From positions 1-64,000 of the forward strand of contig CALUST010000007.1 in the NCBI GenBank assembly GCA_944323505.1: a stretch of 64,000 nucleotides of DNA. The letters are read 5' to 3'. Below are positions 54,997-62,417 of this stretch, piece by piece. A program made the translations under genes and the position numbers. The stretch comes from an uncultured Bacteroidales bacterium (GTDB taxonomy: Bacteria; Bacteroidota; Bacteroidia; Bacteroidales; UBA932). Within the stretch, counting starts at the first letter, position 1. The number at the start of each line of letters is the position of its first letter. The notes beneath the pieces are model-generated. The model saw only the letters and a list, made by a program, of their open reading frames with translations, was not told the origin of the DNA and searched no databases.

Positions 54997-56226
54997 ATGG
55001 ACAAGGATTGGACAGACAGGTTGCGCATCAGGATGCAGGACTATGAGGCTCCCGAGCCGGACGGGCTATGGGAGAGGGTCTTGTCTTCCATGGATACAGG
55101 TCATGGTGTGCAGCAAAGAAAGAGAAGAGCCGCACGTACGGTATTGATATCGGTGGCATCACTGTCTGTGGCGGCCGTACTCTGCGCCCTGCTTCTTATG
55201 CCGTCTCAGAGTGCGGATGACTTTGCAGCCGTCCCTGGGACGAGAGTCTTGGTGGCAGATTCAGACGGACATGTCATAGAGCCTGACCCTCTGCCACGTC
55301 CTGCTCCTGTCTTCCTGGAACCGGCCCGTCATCAGGTGTCTGATGCAGCCGTGTCAGATGCCGGGGATACCCAGACAGGGCAGCAGGAGGAGGACGCTTC
55401 CGTCCGGGAGACCGTCTGTGACCCCGGCTCTCCTGAAAATGACAATAATGAAAATATGAAGAGATACATACCGGAAGATGACCGGAGGGTAGAGCCTTTC
55501 ATTTCAACCTCTGACAGAAGACGGAAACGCATCATAAGTACCGGCCTCTACTATGCCAATATGCCCGGCTCGGTCAGAAACGCTTCCGGTTATGCATCTC
55601 TTTTGTCATCACCGTCATATCTTCGCCAGGAGCAGGTGGACGGGCTTGTCTCGTCCTATGATGCAGGTGAAGTCACTTTCTATCGCGGGGTCGAAGAGGT
55701 GAGGACGGAGACCCGCTACAGGCCTCCTCTGCGGGTCGGGATTTCATTGCGTTATGATTTCGGCAGGAGGTGGAACATCAGTACTGGACTTGTCTATACC
55801 ATGCTCTCTTCCGAGACGGAGACCGGTACTTCATCCCGCAGCTATGTCACCGGGAGGCAGTTGCATTATATAGGCGTCCCTCTCAGAGCCGGCTTTGATT
55901 TCCTGCAGCGTGACCGTTGGTCGCTCTATGCCACGGCAGGCGGGATGGTTGAGAAATGTGTGTCCGGCAGGTCGGTGACGGACTATGTCGTCAACGGCAA
56001 GGTGCTGCAGAGCAGCGCGGTCAAAGACGGGATACGCGAACTGCAGTGGTCTGCCGGGGCTTCCCTTGGTGTGGAGTTTGACTTTGTCACGCAGGTCGGC
56101 ATCTATCTGGAGCCGGGTGTGGAATATTTTTTTGACAATGGCAGCGGACACGGTACGATATACAATGACAGACCGTTGAACTTCTCTCTTGAACTCGGTC
56201 TGCGCTTCAACCTGTTCACCGAATGA
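54997..56226 (+). CDS. anti-sigma-like membrane protein with C-terminal beta-barrel domain
   Basis: A 409-residue protein. Residues 1-45 are cytoplasmic and charged (WTDRLRIRMQDYEAPEPDGLWERV), like Bacteroidota anti-sigma tails. One membrane helix follows (~47-68, VLISVASLSVAAVLCALLLM). Residues ~70-170 are Pro/Asp/Glu-rich and likely disordered. From ~175 on there are amphipathic strands typical of an outer-membrane porin-type fold (GISLRYDFGRRWNISTGLVY, PLRAGFDFLQRDRWSLYATAG), ending FSLELGLRFNLFTE. The frame is continuous, so a single polypeptide would have both an inner-membrane anchor and a barrel-like domain. It directly follows an ECF sigma gene. Confidence 0.7.
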   Translation: MDKDWTDRLRIRMQDYEAPEPDGLWERVLSSMDTGHGVQQRKRRAARTVLISVASLSVAAVLCALLLMPSQSADDFAAVPGTRVLVADSDGHVIEPDPLPRPAPVFLEPARHQVSDAAVSDAGDTQTGQQEEDASVRETVCDPGSPENDNNENMKRYIPEDDRRVEPFISTSDRRRKRIISTGLYYANMPGSVRNASGYASLLSSPSYLRQEQVDGLVSSYDAGEVTFYRGVEEVRTETRYRPPLRVGISLRYDFGRRWNISTGLVYTMLSSETETGTSSRSYVTGRQLHYIGVPLRAGFDFLQRDRWSLYATAGGMVEKCVSGRSVTDYVVNGKVLQSSAVKDGIRELQWSAGASLGVEFDFVTQVGIYLEPGVEYFFDNGSGHGTIYNDRPLNFSLELGLRFNLFTE

Positions 56227-56245
56227 AGGTCGTGCGTCCGGCGGC

Positions 56246-56932
56246 TCATGCCAAAGACACCCGCTCGTCTGCGAAACTGTAGTATCTGTCATCACAGACC
56301 ACTATATGGTCTACAAGGGAGATTTCGAACGTCTCCAATGCCTTTTTCAGCCTTTCGGTCATCTTTATGTCAGCCGTCCCGGGATTCGGATTCCCGGAGG
56401 GATGATTGTGTATCATGACCACGCCGCTGGCAAGTTTCTCCAATGCCGCCCGTACTATCATCTTGACATCGACGACAGTGGCCTCAAGCCCTCCCGAACT
56501 GGCTTTTTCGATGCCGATCACATAGTTCGCCCTGTTGAGGTACATTATCCAGCATTCCTCGTGCCTCAGCCCTTTCATCCTCGGAAGTATCCTCCTGTAT
56601 ATCATGTCCGGTCCGGTGACGGAGACCTTCTCTATCGTGCTGTTCTCTGTCCCGCACCGTTTCCCGAGTTCGAGAGCGGCAGCCACGGTCACGGCCTTGC
56701 TCCTTCCGATGCCTCCTATCGCGCACATCCTGTCGGCAGACATCCCCGACAGGGTCATCAGGCTTCCTCCGGCCAGGCTGAGCAGCATTCTGGCAGTCTC
56801 CACCACATTCTGTCCTCCTGTCCCTGTCCTCAGCAATATCGCAATCAGTTCCGCATTGCTCAGTGTCTCCGCCCCTTTGGACATCATTTTCTCCCTCGGC
56901 CTCTCATCCGGGCACAATTCCTTTATCTTCAT
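56246..56932 (-). CDS. radC: RadC/JAB-domain DNA repair-associated protein
   Basis: The ATG at 56932 gives a standard N-terminus (MKIKELCPDERPREKMMSKG) and 228 residues. A helix-hairpin-helix region (TLSNAELIAILLRTG, AIGGIGRSKAVTVAAALELG) is followed by the JAMM metal-binding motif HNHPSGNPNPGTAD near residue 170. RadC was linked to repair in E. coli, but its biochemical role is uncertain. Convergent with the anti-sigma/barrel gene. Confidence 0.93.
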   Translation of the reverse strand: MKIKELCPDERPREKMMSKGAETLSNAELIAILLRTGTGGQNVVETARMLLSLAGGSLMTLSGMSADRMCAIGGIGRSKAVTVAAALELGKRCGTENSTIEKVSVTGPDMIYRRILPRMKGLRHEECWIMYLNRANYVIGIEKASSGGLEATVVDVKMIVRAALEKLASGVVMIHNHPSGNPNPGTADIKMTERLKKALETFEISLVDHIVVCDDRYYSFADERVSLA

Positions 56933-57007
56933 TTCTCTCCCTCCGACTGTCCTGCATCCGTATCTGCACGGCCGGCAGGCCATGGCGGATGACTCATACA
57001 AAATTAG

Positions 57008-57041
57008 CCCGTGCCTGCTGCCTTGGCAACATACACGGGCA
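57008..57041. terminator. two-part hairpin between oadA-like gene and radC
   Basis: GCCCGTG (57008-57014) pairs with CACGGGC (57035-57041), and inside it TGCC/GGCA (57020-57029) forms a second stem with symmetrical 5-base internal loops. T-rich sequence follows on both strands (AATTTTTTC on plus, TAATTTTTG on minus), so it may terminate the carboxylase transcript on the minus strand. Confidence 0.55.
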
Positions 57042-57101
57042 ATTTTTTCTGTTTTTGATATGAGATTTTTCTCTTTTTTGAGGAATTTTCTCTTTTTGAG
57101 C

Positions 57102-58883
57102 CTATTCCACGAATGCGAGAATCTCTCCTTTGGCTACCATGTCTCCCTGCTTAGAGCAGATTGCCACGATGCGGCCGTCGACTGCAGGTATGACCTCTTC
57201 CATACCGTAATAGGTCTGGATATAGCTCATTGCCTGGCCGGCCTTGACCTCAGTGCCGACTGTCGGGGCTGTGGAAGCGTCATCCACATCCACCTGCCAG
57301 AGCAGCTGGCCTTTGACAGGAGCCTGTACCGGAGTGGCCTTAGGATATTTCTCGGCGATTTTCTCCACATCATATTTAGGCATCTCCACTACAGGACGGG
57401 TGATGACAATCGGGGCGCCTGCCTTTTCCTTGGCGGCCTCGAGATCTTTCTTGAATCTCTCCTTTGCTACGCCACTCTTGTAGTCACGGTACTGCCTCTC
57501 GTGCATTGCGAACTCGAAGAGTTCCTCGTCGTCCTCGCCGAAGTCCCATCCCTCTTCCTTCATCATCTGGCGGTACTTGTCGAGCTCGTTCGGGAATGCA
57601 TCCTGCGGGTTGCCGGTATAGAATTCGAGTCCTTTCTGCTTTGCAATCTCCACGATTTCAGGAGCAAGTTCCCCAGGGAGTTTTCCCATCTTGCCGAGAA
57701 TCATGTTCCATGTGTCCTTGTCGATGGTTGTCCATCTCGGCTGTCCCTTGAGGATGTTCATGAGATTCATGAGCGCAGTGTTCTTCACATACTGGCTGAA
57801 CGGAGTCACAAGTGGCGGATAACCGAGGCGCGGCCATACGTATTCCACTTCCTGGAACAGCATCACCATCAGGTTGTCAAGTGTCAGTTCCTGCTTGCCT
57901 TGGGCGCGGAGAGAGGCATTGATCGCCCCGTGGAACCCTTTCAGGTCGGCCATCATTGAGCCCATCATTCCTCCAGGGAGTCCGCATCCGACGAGGAGGG
58001 AGCTCATGTGGGAGTTGTTCGGGTCGATCCAGTAGCCGAGGAATTCGTCAATGAACTTCTGGGTGAGACGGCGCACTTCCATGTATGCGTCCATGTTGAG
58101 ATCCTTCACGAGGAAGCCGTCTGCCTTCATCATCTCGCGGATAGTGATCACGTCAGGATGAACCTTGCCCCATGAGAGCGGCTCCACAGCCACATCCAGG
58201 TAGTCTGCACCTGCTCTTGCCACCTCAAGCATTGAGGCAGGGGAGAATCCCGGCCCGCAATGTCCGTGATACTGTATCTTGATGTGCGGGTATTTCTTCT
58301 TGATGGATCTCGTGAGTTCTCCGAGCATTGTCGGACGTCCGATACCAGCCATGTCCTTGAGGCAGATCTCATCGCAACCGTATTCCACCACTTTGTCGAC
58401 CACGCCCATATAATATTCCACAGTGTGGATAGGGGAGTTGGTGATGGAGAGGGCCACCTGTGAGATCATGCCTCCTTTCTTGGCGTATTCAACTGAAAGC
58501 CTGAGGTTCCTGTGGTCGTTCAGTCCGCAGAATGATCTCGATATGTTGGTGCCCTGCTTGCATTTCACCTTATACATGAGTTCCCTGACATCTGCCGGGA
58601 CCGGATTCATGCGGAGGGCGTTGAGGCCTCTTTCGAGCATGTGTGTCTGGATGCCGACCTTGTTGAAAGATGCTGTCCACTCACGCACCGCCTTGTTCGG
58701 ATTCTCCCCGAACAGGAGGTTGACCTGCTCGAATGCGCCGCCGTTCGTCTCGACCCTGTCGAAGCATCCCATGTCAATGATGGCCGGAGCCACTTCCTTG
58801 AGCTGGCTGACAGTCGGGACATATTTGCCCGAAGACTGCCACATATCTCTGTATACAAGAGAAAATTTTATTTCACGCGCCAT
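57102..58883 (-). CDS. OadA/pyruvate carboxylase subunit B-type carboxyltransferase
   Basis: The ATG at 58883 gives 593 residues (MAREIKFSLVYRDMWQSSGK). A DRE-TIM barrel with YRDMWQSSG, DRVETNGGAFEQ, CLKDMAGIG and KIQYHGHCGPG is followed by a conserved helical domain (QELTLDNLMVMLFQEVEY). The C-terminal ~75 residues are a biotinyl/lipoyl-like beta-barrel. The usual AMKM is absent: the sequence there reads YYGMEE with Gly560 at the position where biotin-lysine is expected (33 residues from the end; 34 in E. coli AccB). Carboxyl transfer between oxaloacetate/pyruvate and a carrier is the inferred reaction. No biotin carboxylase or carrier gene adjoins it. Confidence 0.88.
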   Translation of the reverse strand: MAREIKFSLVYRDMWQSSGKYVPTVSQLKEVAPAIIDMGCFDRVETNGGAFEQVNLLFGENPNKAVREWTASFNKVGIQTHMLERGLNALRMNPVPADVRELMYKVKCKQGTNISRSFCGLNDHRNLRLSVEYAKKGGMISQVALSITNSPIHTVEYYMGVVDKVVEYGCDEICLKDMAGIGRPTMLGELTRSIKKKYPHIKIQYHGHCGPGFSPASMLEVARAGADYLDVAVEPLSWGKVHPDVITIREMMKADGFLVKDLNMDAYMEVRRLTQKFIDEFLGYWIDPNNSHMSSLLVGCGLPGGMMGSMMADLKGFHGAINASLRAQGKQELTLDNLMVMLFQEVEYVWPRLGYPPLVTPFSQYVKNTALMNLMNILKGQPRWTTIDKDTWNMILGKMGKLPGELAPEIVEIAKQKGLEFYTGNPQDAFPNELDKYRQMMKEEGWDFGEDDEELFEFAMHERQYRDYKSGVAKERFKKDLEAAKEKAGAPIVITRPVVEMPKYDVEKIAEKYPKATPVQAPVKGQLLWQVDVDDASTAPTVGTEVKAGQAMSYIQTYYGMEEVIPAVDGRIVAICSKQGDMVAKGEILAFVE

Positions 58884-58914
58884 ATTAATTGGTTTAAAGT
58901 TTCTGTTCAACCTG

Positions 58915-58922
58915 CAAATATA
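58915..58922 (-). promoter_or_regulatory. -7 box (TATATTTG) for the carboxyltransferase gene
   Basis: Minus-strand TAnnTTTG match, 31 bases before the ATG at 58883. Confidence 0.55.
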
Positions 58923-58993
58923 AATAATTTTCGGTTGGAACGGCATTGATTCGGGCAGGTTTCAGATTAAATGGAGAAAAAATGCCTGAGGTA

Positions 58994-59024
58994 TTGCATG
59001 GAGCGGAAAATTTTTCTACCTTTG
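58994..59024 (+). promoter_or_regulatory. promoter for tRNA-His
   Basis: TTG at 58994-58996, a 20-base spacer and TACCTTTG at 59017-59024, ending 17 bases before the tRNA 5' end. Confidence 0.65.
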
Positions 59025-59041
59025 CAGTCCCAAAAGAATAT

Positions 59042-59116
59042 GGTGCCAATAGTTCAGTTGGTTAGAATGTCGGATTGTGGTTCCGAAGGTCGTGGGTTCG
59101 AGCCCCACCTGGCACC
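59042..59116 (+). tRNA. tRNA-His (anticodon GTG)
   Basis: A complete cloverleaf can be drawn by eye. The acceptor stem has the extra 5' G (G-1) and the discriminator C73 that mark tRNA-His. D stem GTTC/GAAT, anticodon stem TCGGA/TCCGA with loop TTGTGGT, a five-base variable loop, T stem GTGGG/CCCAC with loop TTCGAGC. Position 7 (A) faces C66, an unpaired A-C at the base of the acceptor stem. CCA is not encoded. Confidence 0.96.
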
Positions 59117-59121
59117 CTTGA

Positions 59122-59151
59122 GAAGATGGCCCGGTGGTCATCTTCTTTTTT
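59122..59151 (+). terminator. Rho-independent terminator after tRNA-His
   Basis: GAAGATGGCC and GGTCATCTTC form a 10-bp stem with one G-T pair and a 4-base loop, followed by six T. Confidence 0.85.
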
Positions 59152-59173
59152 ATATCAGAGACTCTTATATGCT

Positions 59174-59620
59174 ATGTTGAAGATCGGAGACAGGATGCCG
59201 GATTTCGAGGTCATGGATCAGGACGGCAACATGGTCAGGTCGTCGGACCTGATAGGGAAGAAGACCATTGTGTATTTCTATCCCAAGGACAATACCTCAG
59301 GCTGCACGGCCGAAGCCTGCAATATCAGGGACAACTATGCTGCCCTGACGGATGCCGGCTACAATGTTGTCGGGGTGAGCAAGGACAGCGCGGCCTCGCA
59401 TCTCAGATTCAGGACGAAATACGATCTTCCGTTCACTCTGCTTGCCGACACGTCGACCGCTATGCTTCAGGCGTTCGGGGCATGGGGAGAGAAGAAGATG
59501 TACGGCAAGACCGTGATGGGGACATTGCGCCGGACATTCATATTCGATGAGGACGGCATCCTGCAGCGCATCATCGAAAAGGTGGACACGAAAAACCACG
59601 CCGGGCAGATTCTGGGCTGA
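59174..59620 (+). CDS. bcp: thiol peroxidase, Bcp/PrxQ-type peroxiredoxin
   Basis: ATG 59174 gives 148 residues; upstream in-frame codons run through the tRNA and are rejected. The start MLKIGDRMPDFEVMDQDG is typical. The peroxidatic Cys44 lies in NTSGCTAEACN, with the resolving Cys49 five residues on, the atypical two-cysteine arrangement of PrxQ. It reduces H2O2 and organic peroxides in the cytoplasm using thioredoxin. A thioredoxin reductase gene (trxB) lies about 3 kb downstream. Convergent with the GT4 gene. Confidence 0.95.
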   Translation: MLKIGDRMPDFEVMDQDGNMVRSSDLIGKKTIVYFYPKDNTSGCTAEACNIRDNYAALTDAGYNVVGVSKDSAASHLRFRTKYDLPFTLLADTSTAMLQAFGAWGEKKMYGKTVMGTLRRTFIFDEDGILQRIIEKVDTKNHAGQILG

Positions 59621-59633
59621 TGTCATGCCGGGA

Positions 59634-60905
59634 TCAGCGGCTGCCGTAAATGTCCCGGTATGCTGACAGGAGGTCTCTGACAATCTTTGCCTTGTCATGC
59701 CTGCCTGCAGCCCCTGCCGCCCCTGCCATGCCTGCGGCTGCTGCCGTCTCAGGATCCGACCAGAGGGATTTGACGGCTTCGGCTGCCTTTGCAGCATCCC
59801 CTGTACGGAAGAGGAGGCCTGATATGCCGTCATCAACGATGCTTGGCGTCCCTCCTGTGTCAGACGCTATTACAGGCATGCCGAGCATCTGCGCCTCACA
59901 GATGCTGTTTGATGAATTCTCGAAATATGAAGGGTGGACATATATGTCTGCATCCAGCATGAGTCTCACCAGATTTCTTGCATCAAGGACTCCGCGGAAC
60001 CTCACTCCGCATTCACCGGCCCTTATGCCCGTCACTTTTTCAGATATGCGGACTATCCCTGAGTCCGGTCCCGCTCCGATGACATCCCAGATGACATCGT
60101 ATCCGTCACCAGTGAGTATCGATGCTGTCCTGAGTATCAGATCGATTCCTTTATATGGCACAGGAGAGACAGTTGATATGAGATGTATCTGTCGCGTGCC
60201 GTGTGCTTTCCGCGGCCTGAATTGTCCTGCCGCAGAATAGAATTCCTCCCTGAGCACTTCGTCCACATGGAAGTATGCGGCATCCGAGTATTTCTTCAAA
60301 GTCTCCCTGTCCCAGTCCGTCCTTCCCATCGCGAATTTCAGAGAGTTCAGATATCTCCTCTCCAGGACTGCGCGGGACAGGAAGTCCTCGTGCATGTGTA
60401 TATAGCCGTTTCTGAGTACTGCTTCGTTGAAGAACGTCCTGACCGTGATGCAGTCCCGCCATGTCATGCCGTCCGGGAAAAACCCGTCTGTATATTCGGA
60501 TATGATTCCCTGGATGTGTATGGCAGAAGGTATTTCCGGGATGGACAGGATTGCAGATGCAAGCGGGGTCTCGCATCCGAATATATGGATGACATCCGGT
60601 CCGAAGTCTTCTGCCACTTTCCTTATCCCGGCATCATAATTCACAGGATGAGCCCCGGTCCAGTTGCAGTACAACTTGCGGAATCCTGACGGGGACCGAC
60701 GTCTGATGCTGTAGTATGTGACCCCGTCCCGGACTGTCTTGCTCGGCCCGTCCTTGCTCAGAAAGGCCACGGCAAGCCGGATGTCCGCACCGGAAGCGGC
60801 AACGGCGTCCTGCAGGGATGCGACCCATCCTTTCCCGTTATATGTCCTGTCCCCCTTTTCATTGAACAGCGTATTTGCAGGGGACAGCCACAGTACTTTC
60901 ATCAT
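59634..60905 (-). CDS. family 4 glycosyltransferase
   Basis: A 423-residue cytoplasmic or membrane-associated GT-B enzyme. The N-terminal half has VLWLSPANTLFNEKGDRTYNGKGW, and the C-terminal half has the GT4 EX7E-type donor-binding motif HPSYFENSSNSICEAQMLG followed by PVIASDTGGTPSI. Retaining transfer from a nucleotide sugar to a lipid-linked or surface glycan acceptor is the inferred role. It starts 22 bases after the Fur-type gene, so it may be under the same promoter, an unusual pairing. A repeated AGAAGAAG-type Ala/Gly stretch near residue 400 (AAAAGMAGAAGAAG) is low complexity. Confidence 0.88.
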   Translation of the reverse strand: MMKVLWLSPANTLFNEKGDRTYNGKGWVASLQDAVAASGADIRLAVAFLSKDGPSKTVRDGVTYYSIRRRSPSGFRKLYCNWTGAHPVNYDAGIRKVAEDFGPDVIHIFGCETPLASAILSIPEIPSAIHIQGIISEYTDGFFPDGMTWRDCITVRTFFNEAVLRNGYIHMHEDFLSRAVLERRYLNSLKFAMGRTDWDRETLKKYSDAAYFHVDEVLREEFYSAAGQFRPRKAHGTRQIHLISTVSPVPYKGIDLILRTASILTGDGYDVIWDVIGAGPDSGIVRISEKVTGIRAGECGVRFRGVLDARNLVRLMLDADIYVHPSYFENSSNSICEAQMLGMPVIASDTGGTPSIVDDGISGLLFRTGDAAKAAEAVKSLWSDPETAAAAGMAGAAGAAGRHDKAKIVRDLLSAYRDIYGSR

Positions 60906-60927
60906 TATGCTGTCCGGCTTCTGGTTG

Positions 60928-61389
60928 TCATGCTGTCTGGAACTTCTTCCGTGTCGATACCCCGATGAGCTGGATGTCGATATGCTCCACCTTGAATCCT
61001 CTGAATCTTCTGTGGCGGAGCCTTTCCGCCACCATCCCCATCAGTTCCTCGTCAATCACATCCTTGTAGAGATGGCTCTGCCTGTCGTAGATGTGGATAT
61101 GCGGGAATGTGTTGATATCGAAATACATCTTGTTGTTCGCACTCATCCTGTAGTCGTATATGCCGAGAATCGCAAGCTGGGTGAGGATGTTGTATACTGT
61201 CGCCACTGTCACCTTTGTCTTGCCGCTCTTGCGTATCGTGTCTGTCACCATGTCTGCCGATGCGTGCCCGAGCTGTATCATGGCTTCATGGACGGCAATC
61301 CTCTGGGCAGTCGCTTTCAGCGAATGTTTTTTGAGAAGTGCTTTGAATTGTTCGATATTTGTATGATTTTTGATGGAACTGTTCGTCAT
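60928..61389 (-). CDS. Fur-family transcriptional regulator
   Basis: A 153-residue protein. The winged-helix part has the recognition helix TKVTVATVYNILTQLAILGI. The dimerisation part has metal ligands HIHIYDRQSHLYKD, but there are no CxxC pairs, so the structural zinc site of Fur/PerR is absent. Such cysteine-less members exist in Bacteroidota, where metal and signal are unclear; the closest roles are iron or peroxide sensing. Divergent from the SDR gene, with a promoter and two dyads in the gap. Confidence 0.9.
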   Translation of the reverse strand: MTNSSIKNHTNIEQFKALLKKHSLKATAQRIAVHEAMIQLGHASADMVTDTIRKSGKTKVTVATVYNILTQLAILGIYDYRMSANNKMYFDINTFPHIHIYDRQSHLYKDVIDEELMGMVAERLRHRRFRGFKVEHIDIQLIGVSTRKKFQTA

Positions 61390-61408
61390 TTCAGTCTTGA
61401 TTTGCCTG

Positions 61409-61440
61409 CAAAATTATGAATAAATAATCTCTCAGACAAA
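61409..61440 (-). promoter_or_regulatory. promoter for the fur-like gene
   Basis: Minus-strand TTTG (61437-61440), a 20-base spacer, TAATTTTG (61409-61416), 20 bases before the ATG at 61389. Confidence 0.65.
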
Positions 61441-61446
61441 TTAAAA

Positions 61447-61459
61447 TTGAAAAGTTCAA
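61447..61459. promoter_or_regulatory. dyad TTGAA-AAG-TTCAA
   Basis: A perfect 5-3-5 inverted repeat just upstream of the -33 of the fur-like gene. It could be an operator for that regulator; AT-rich context makes chance occurrence possible. Confidence 0.35.
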
Positions 61460-61474
61460 AATTATACAATTGTT

Positions 61475-61502
61475 CCTGTTGCTCATGACGGTCTGCAACA
61501 GG
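61475..61502. promoter_or_regulatory. 8-bp inverted repeat CCTGTTGC-N12-GCAACAGG
   Basis: A perfect 8-bp dyad with a 12-base spacer, 22 bases before the SDR ATG. Not followed by a T-run, so it looks more like a regulatory leader or operator than a terminator. Confidence 0.45.
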
Positions 61503-61523
61503 TTATGAATTTGTGTCTTACAG

Positions 61524-62369
61524 ATGAAGATGAGAAAAAGCGGATTTAAAGGATATTCGTCATTTGCCCTGGTCACAGGTGCGGCTTCGGGCATGGGAAG
61601 GGTCTATGCCCTGCATCTGGCTGCCATGGGATACAGCCTCATGCTGGTGGATATCAACGGTGACGGACTCAGGGAGACGGCGGATATTGTGAGAAAGGCC
61701 GTGCAGGATGCCCGAAGGGAGCATGTGCATCTTATGAGAATAGTCCTCTGCGATCAGGATCTCTCCCTGCCGGATGCAGCGGAGTCCGTATATGCAAAGG
61801 CGCGGGAGGAAGGATGTGACGTGGAGGTGCTTGTGAACAATGCAGGGATGTTCTTTTTCAGGGAGACTGCGGAAGTGCCGCCGAAGTATCTCTCGAGAAT
61901 GATGATGCTCCACAACTACACACCATTGATGCTGTGCAGGGCATTTATCCCTGATATGAAGGCTCGGGGCTGCGGCTACATCCTGAATATTTCGTCCCTT
62001 GCCGCCTGGATGCCGTGGCCTGGGGTGGGGATGTACGGCAATACCAAGAGATTCATCAAAGGGTTATCACGGTCTCTGCGCGTTGAATGCAGAGGCACAG
62101 GAGTGAGTGTGACGGCTGCATATTTCGGGGCTGTGGACACGGATTTGTTCGGCCTGCCGCCGTTCTACAGGAGACTTGCCAGACGGCTCGGCGTGATGGT
62201 GTCGGTGGAGAATGCGGTGAAGTCGGCACTGAAAGCCACATTCCGGAGAAGAAAGGGCACCATGCCGGGACTTGTCAACCATATTTTCCTGCCGCTCATG
62301 GTCATCCTTCCCGACAGTTTTCTGCATTTCCTGTATGAAAAACTCAGGTTTGCATGGACCCGCTTCTGA
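61524..62369 (+). CDS. short-chain dehydrogenase/reductase
   Basis: A 281-residue classical SDR. It has the nucleotide motif TGAASGMG (19-26), then LVNNAGMF, the catalytic Ser in NISSLAAWMPWPG and the YGNTK active-site pair. The C-terminal ~40 residues are hydrophobic and basic (HIFLPLMVILPDSFLHFLYEKL), suggesting membrane association, as in acyl-modifying or sterol/ketone-reducing SDRs. NAD(P)-dependent oxidoreduction of an unknown substrate. Divergent from the fur-like gene; trxB follows after 48 bases with its own promoter. Confidence 0.9.
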   Translation: MKMRKSGFKGYSSFALVTGAASGMGRVYALHLAAMGYSLMLVDINGDGLRETADIVRKAVQDARREHVHLMRIVLCDQDLSLPDAAESVYAKAREEGCDVEVLVNNAGMFFFRETAEVPPKYLSRMMMLHNYTPLMLCRAFIPDMKARGCGYILNISSLAAWMPWPGVGMYGNTKRFIKGLSRSLRVECRGTGVSVTAAYFGAVDTDLFGLPPFYRRLARRLGVMVSVENAVKSALKATFRRRKGTMPGLVNHIFLPLMVILPDSFLHFLYEKLRFAWTRF

Positions 62370-62387
62370 AAATGCGGGATATTTTAT

Positions 62388-62395
62388 TACATTTG
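62388..62395 (+). promoter_or_regulatory. -7 box (TACATTTG) for trxB
   Basis: TAnnTTTG match 22 bases before the trxB ATG at 62418. A CTG stands at the ideal -33 distance. Confidence 0.55.
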
Positions 62396-62417
62396 CAAGT
62401 TAAATGTTTTGACAGGA

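Noticed and set aside
56535-57959. A 474-codon plus-strand frame spanning radC and the carboxyltransferase
   Set aside because: It crosses two real minus-strand genes and their intergenic hairpin and has no family features.
59075-59173. Earlier in-frame start for bcp
   Set aside because: The extension would be translated from the tRNA-His and its terminator.
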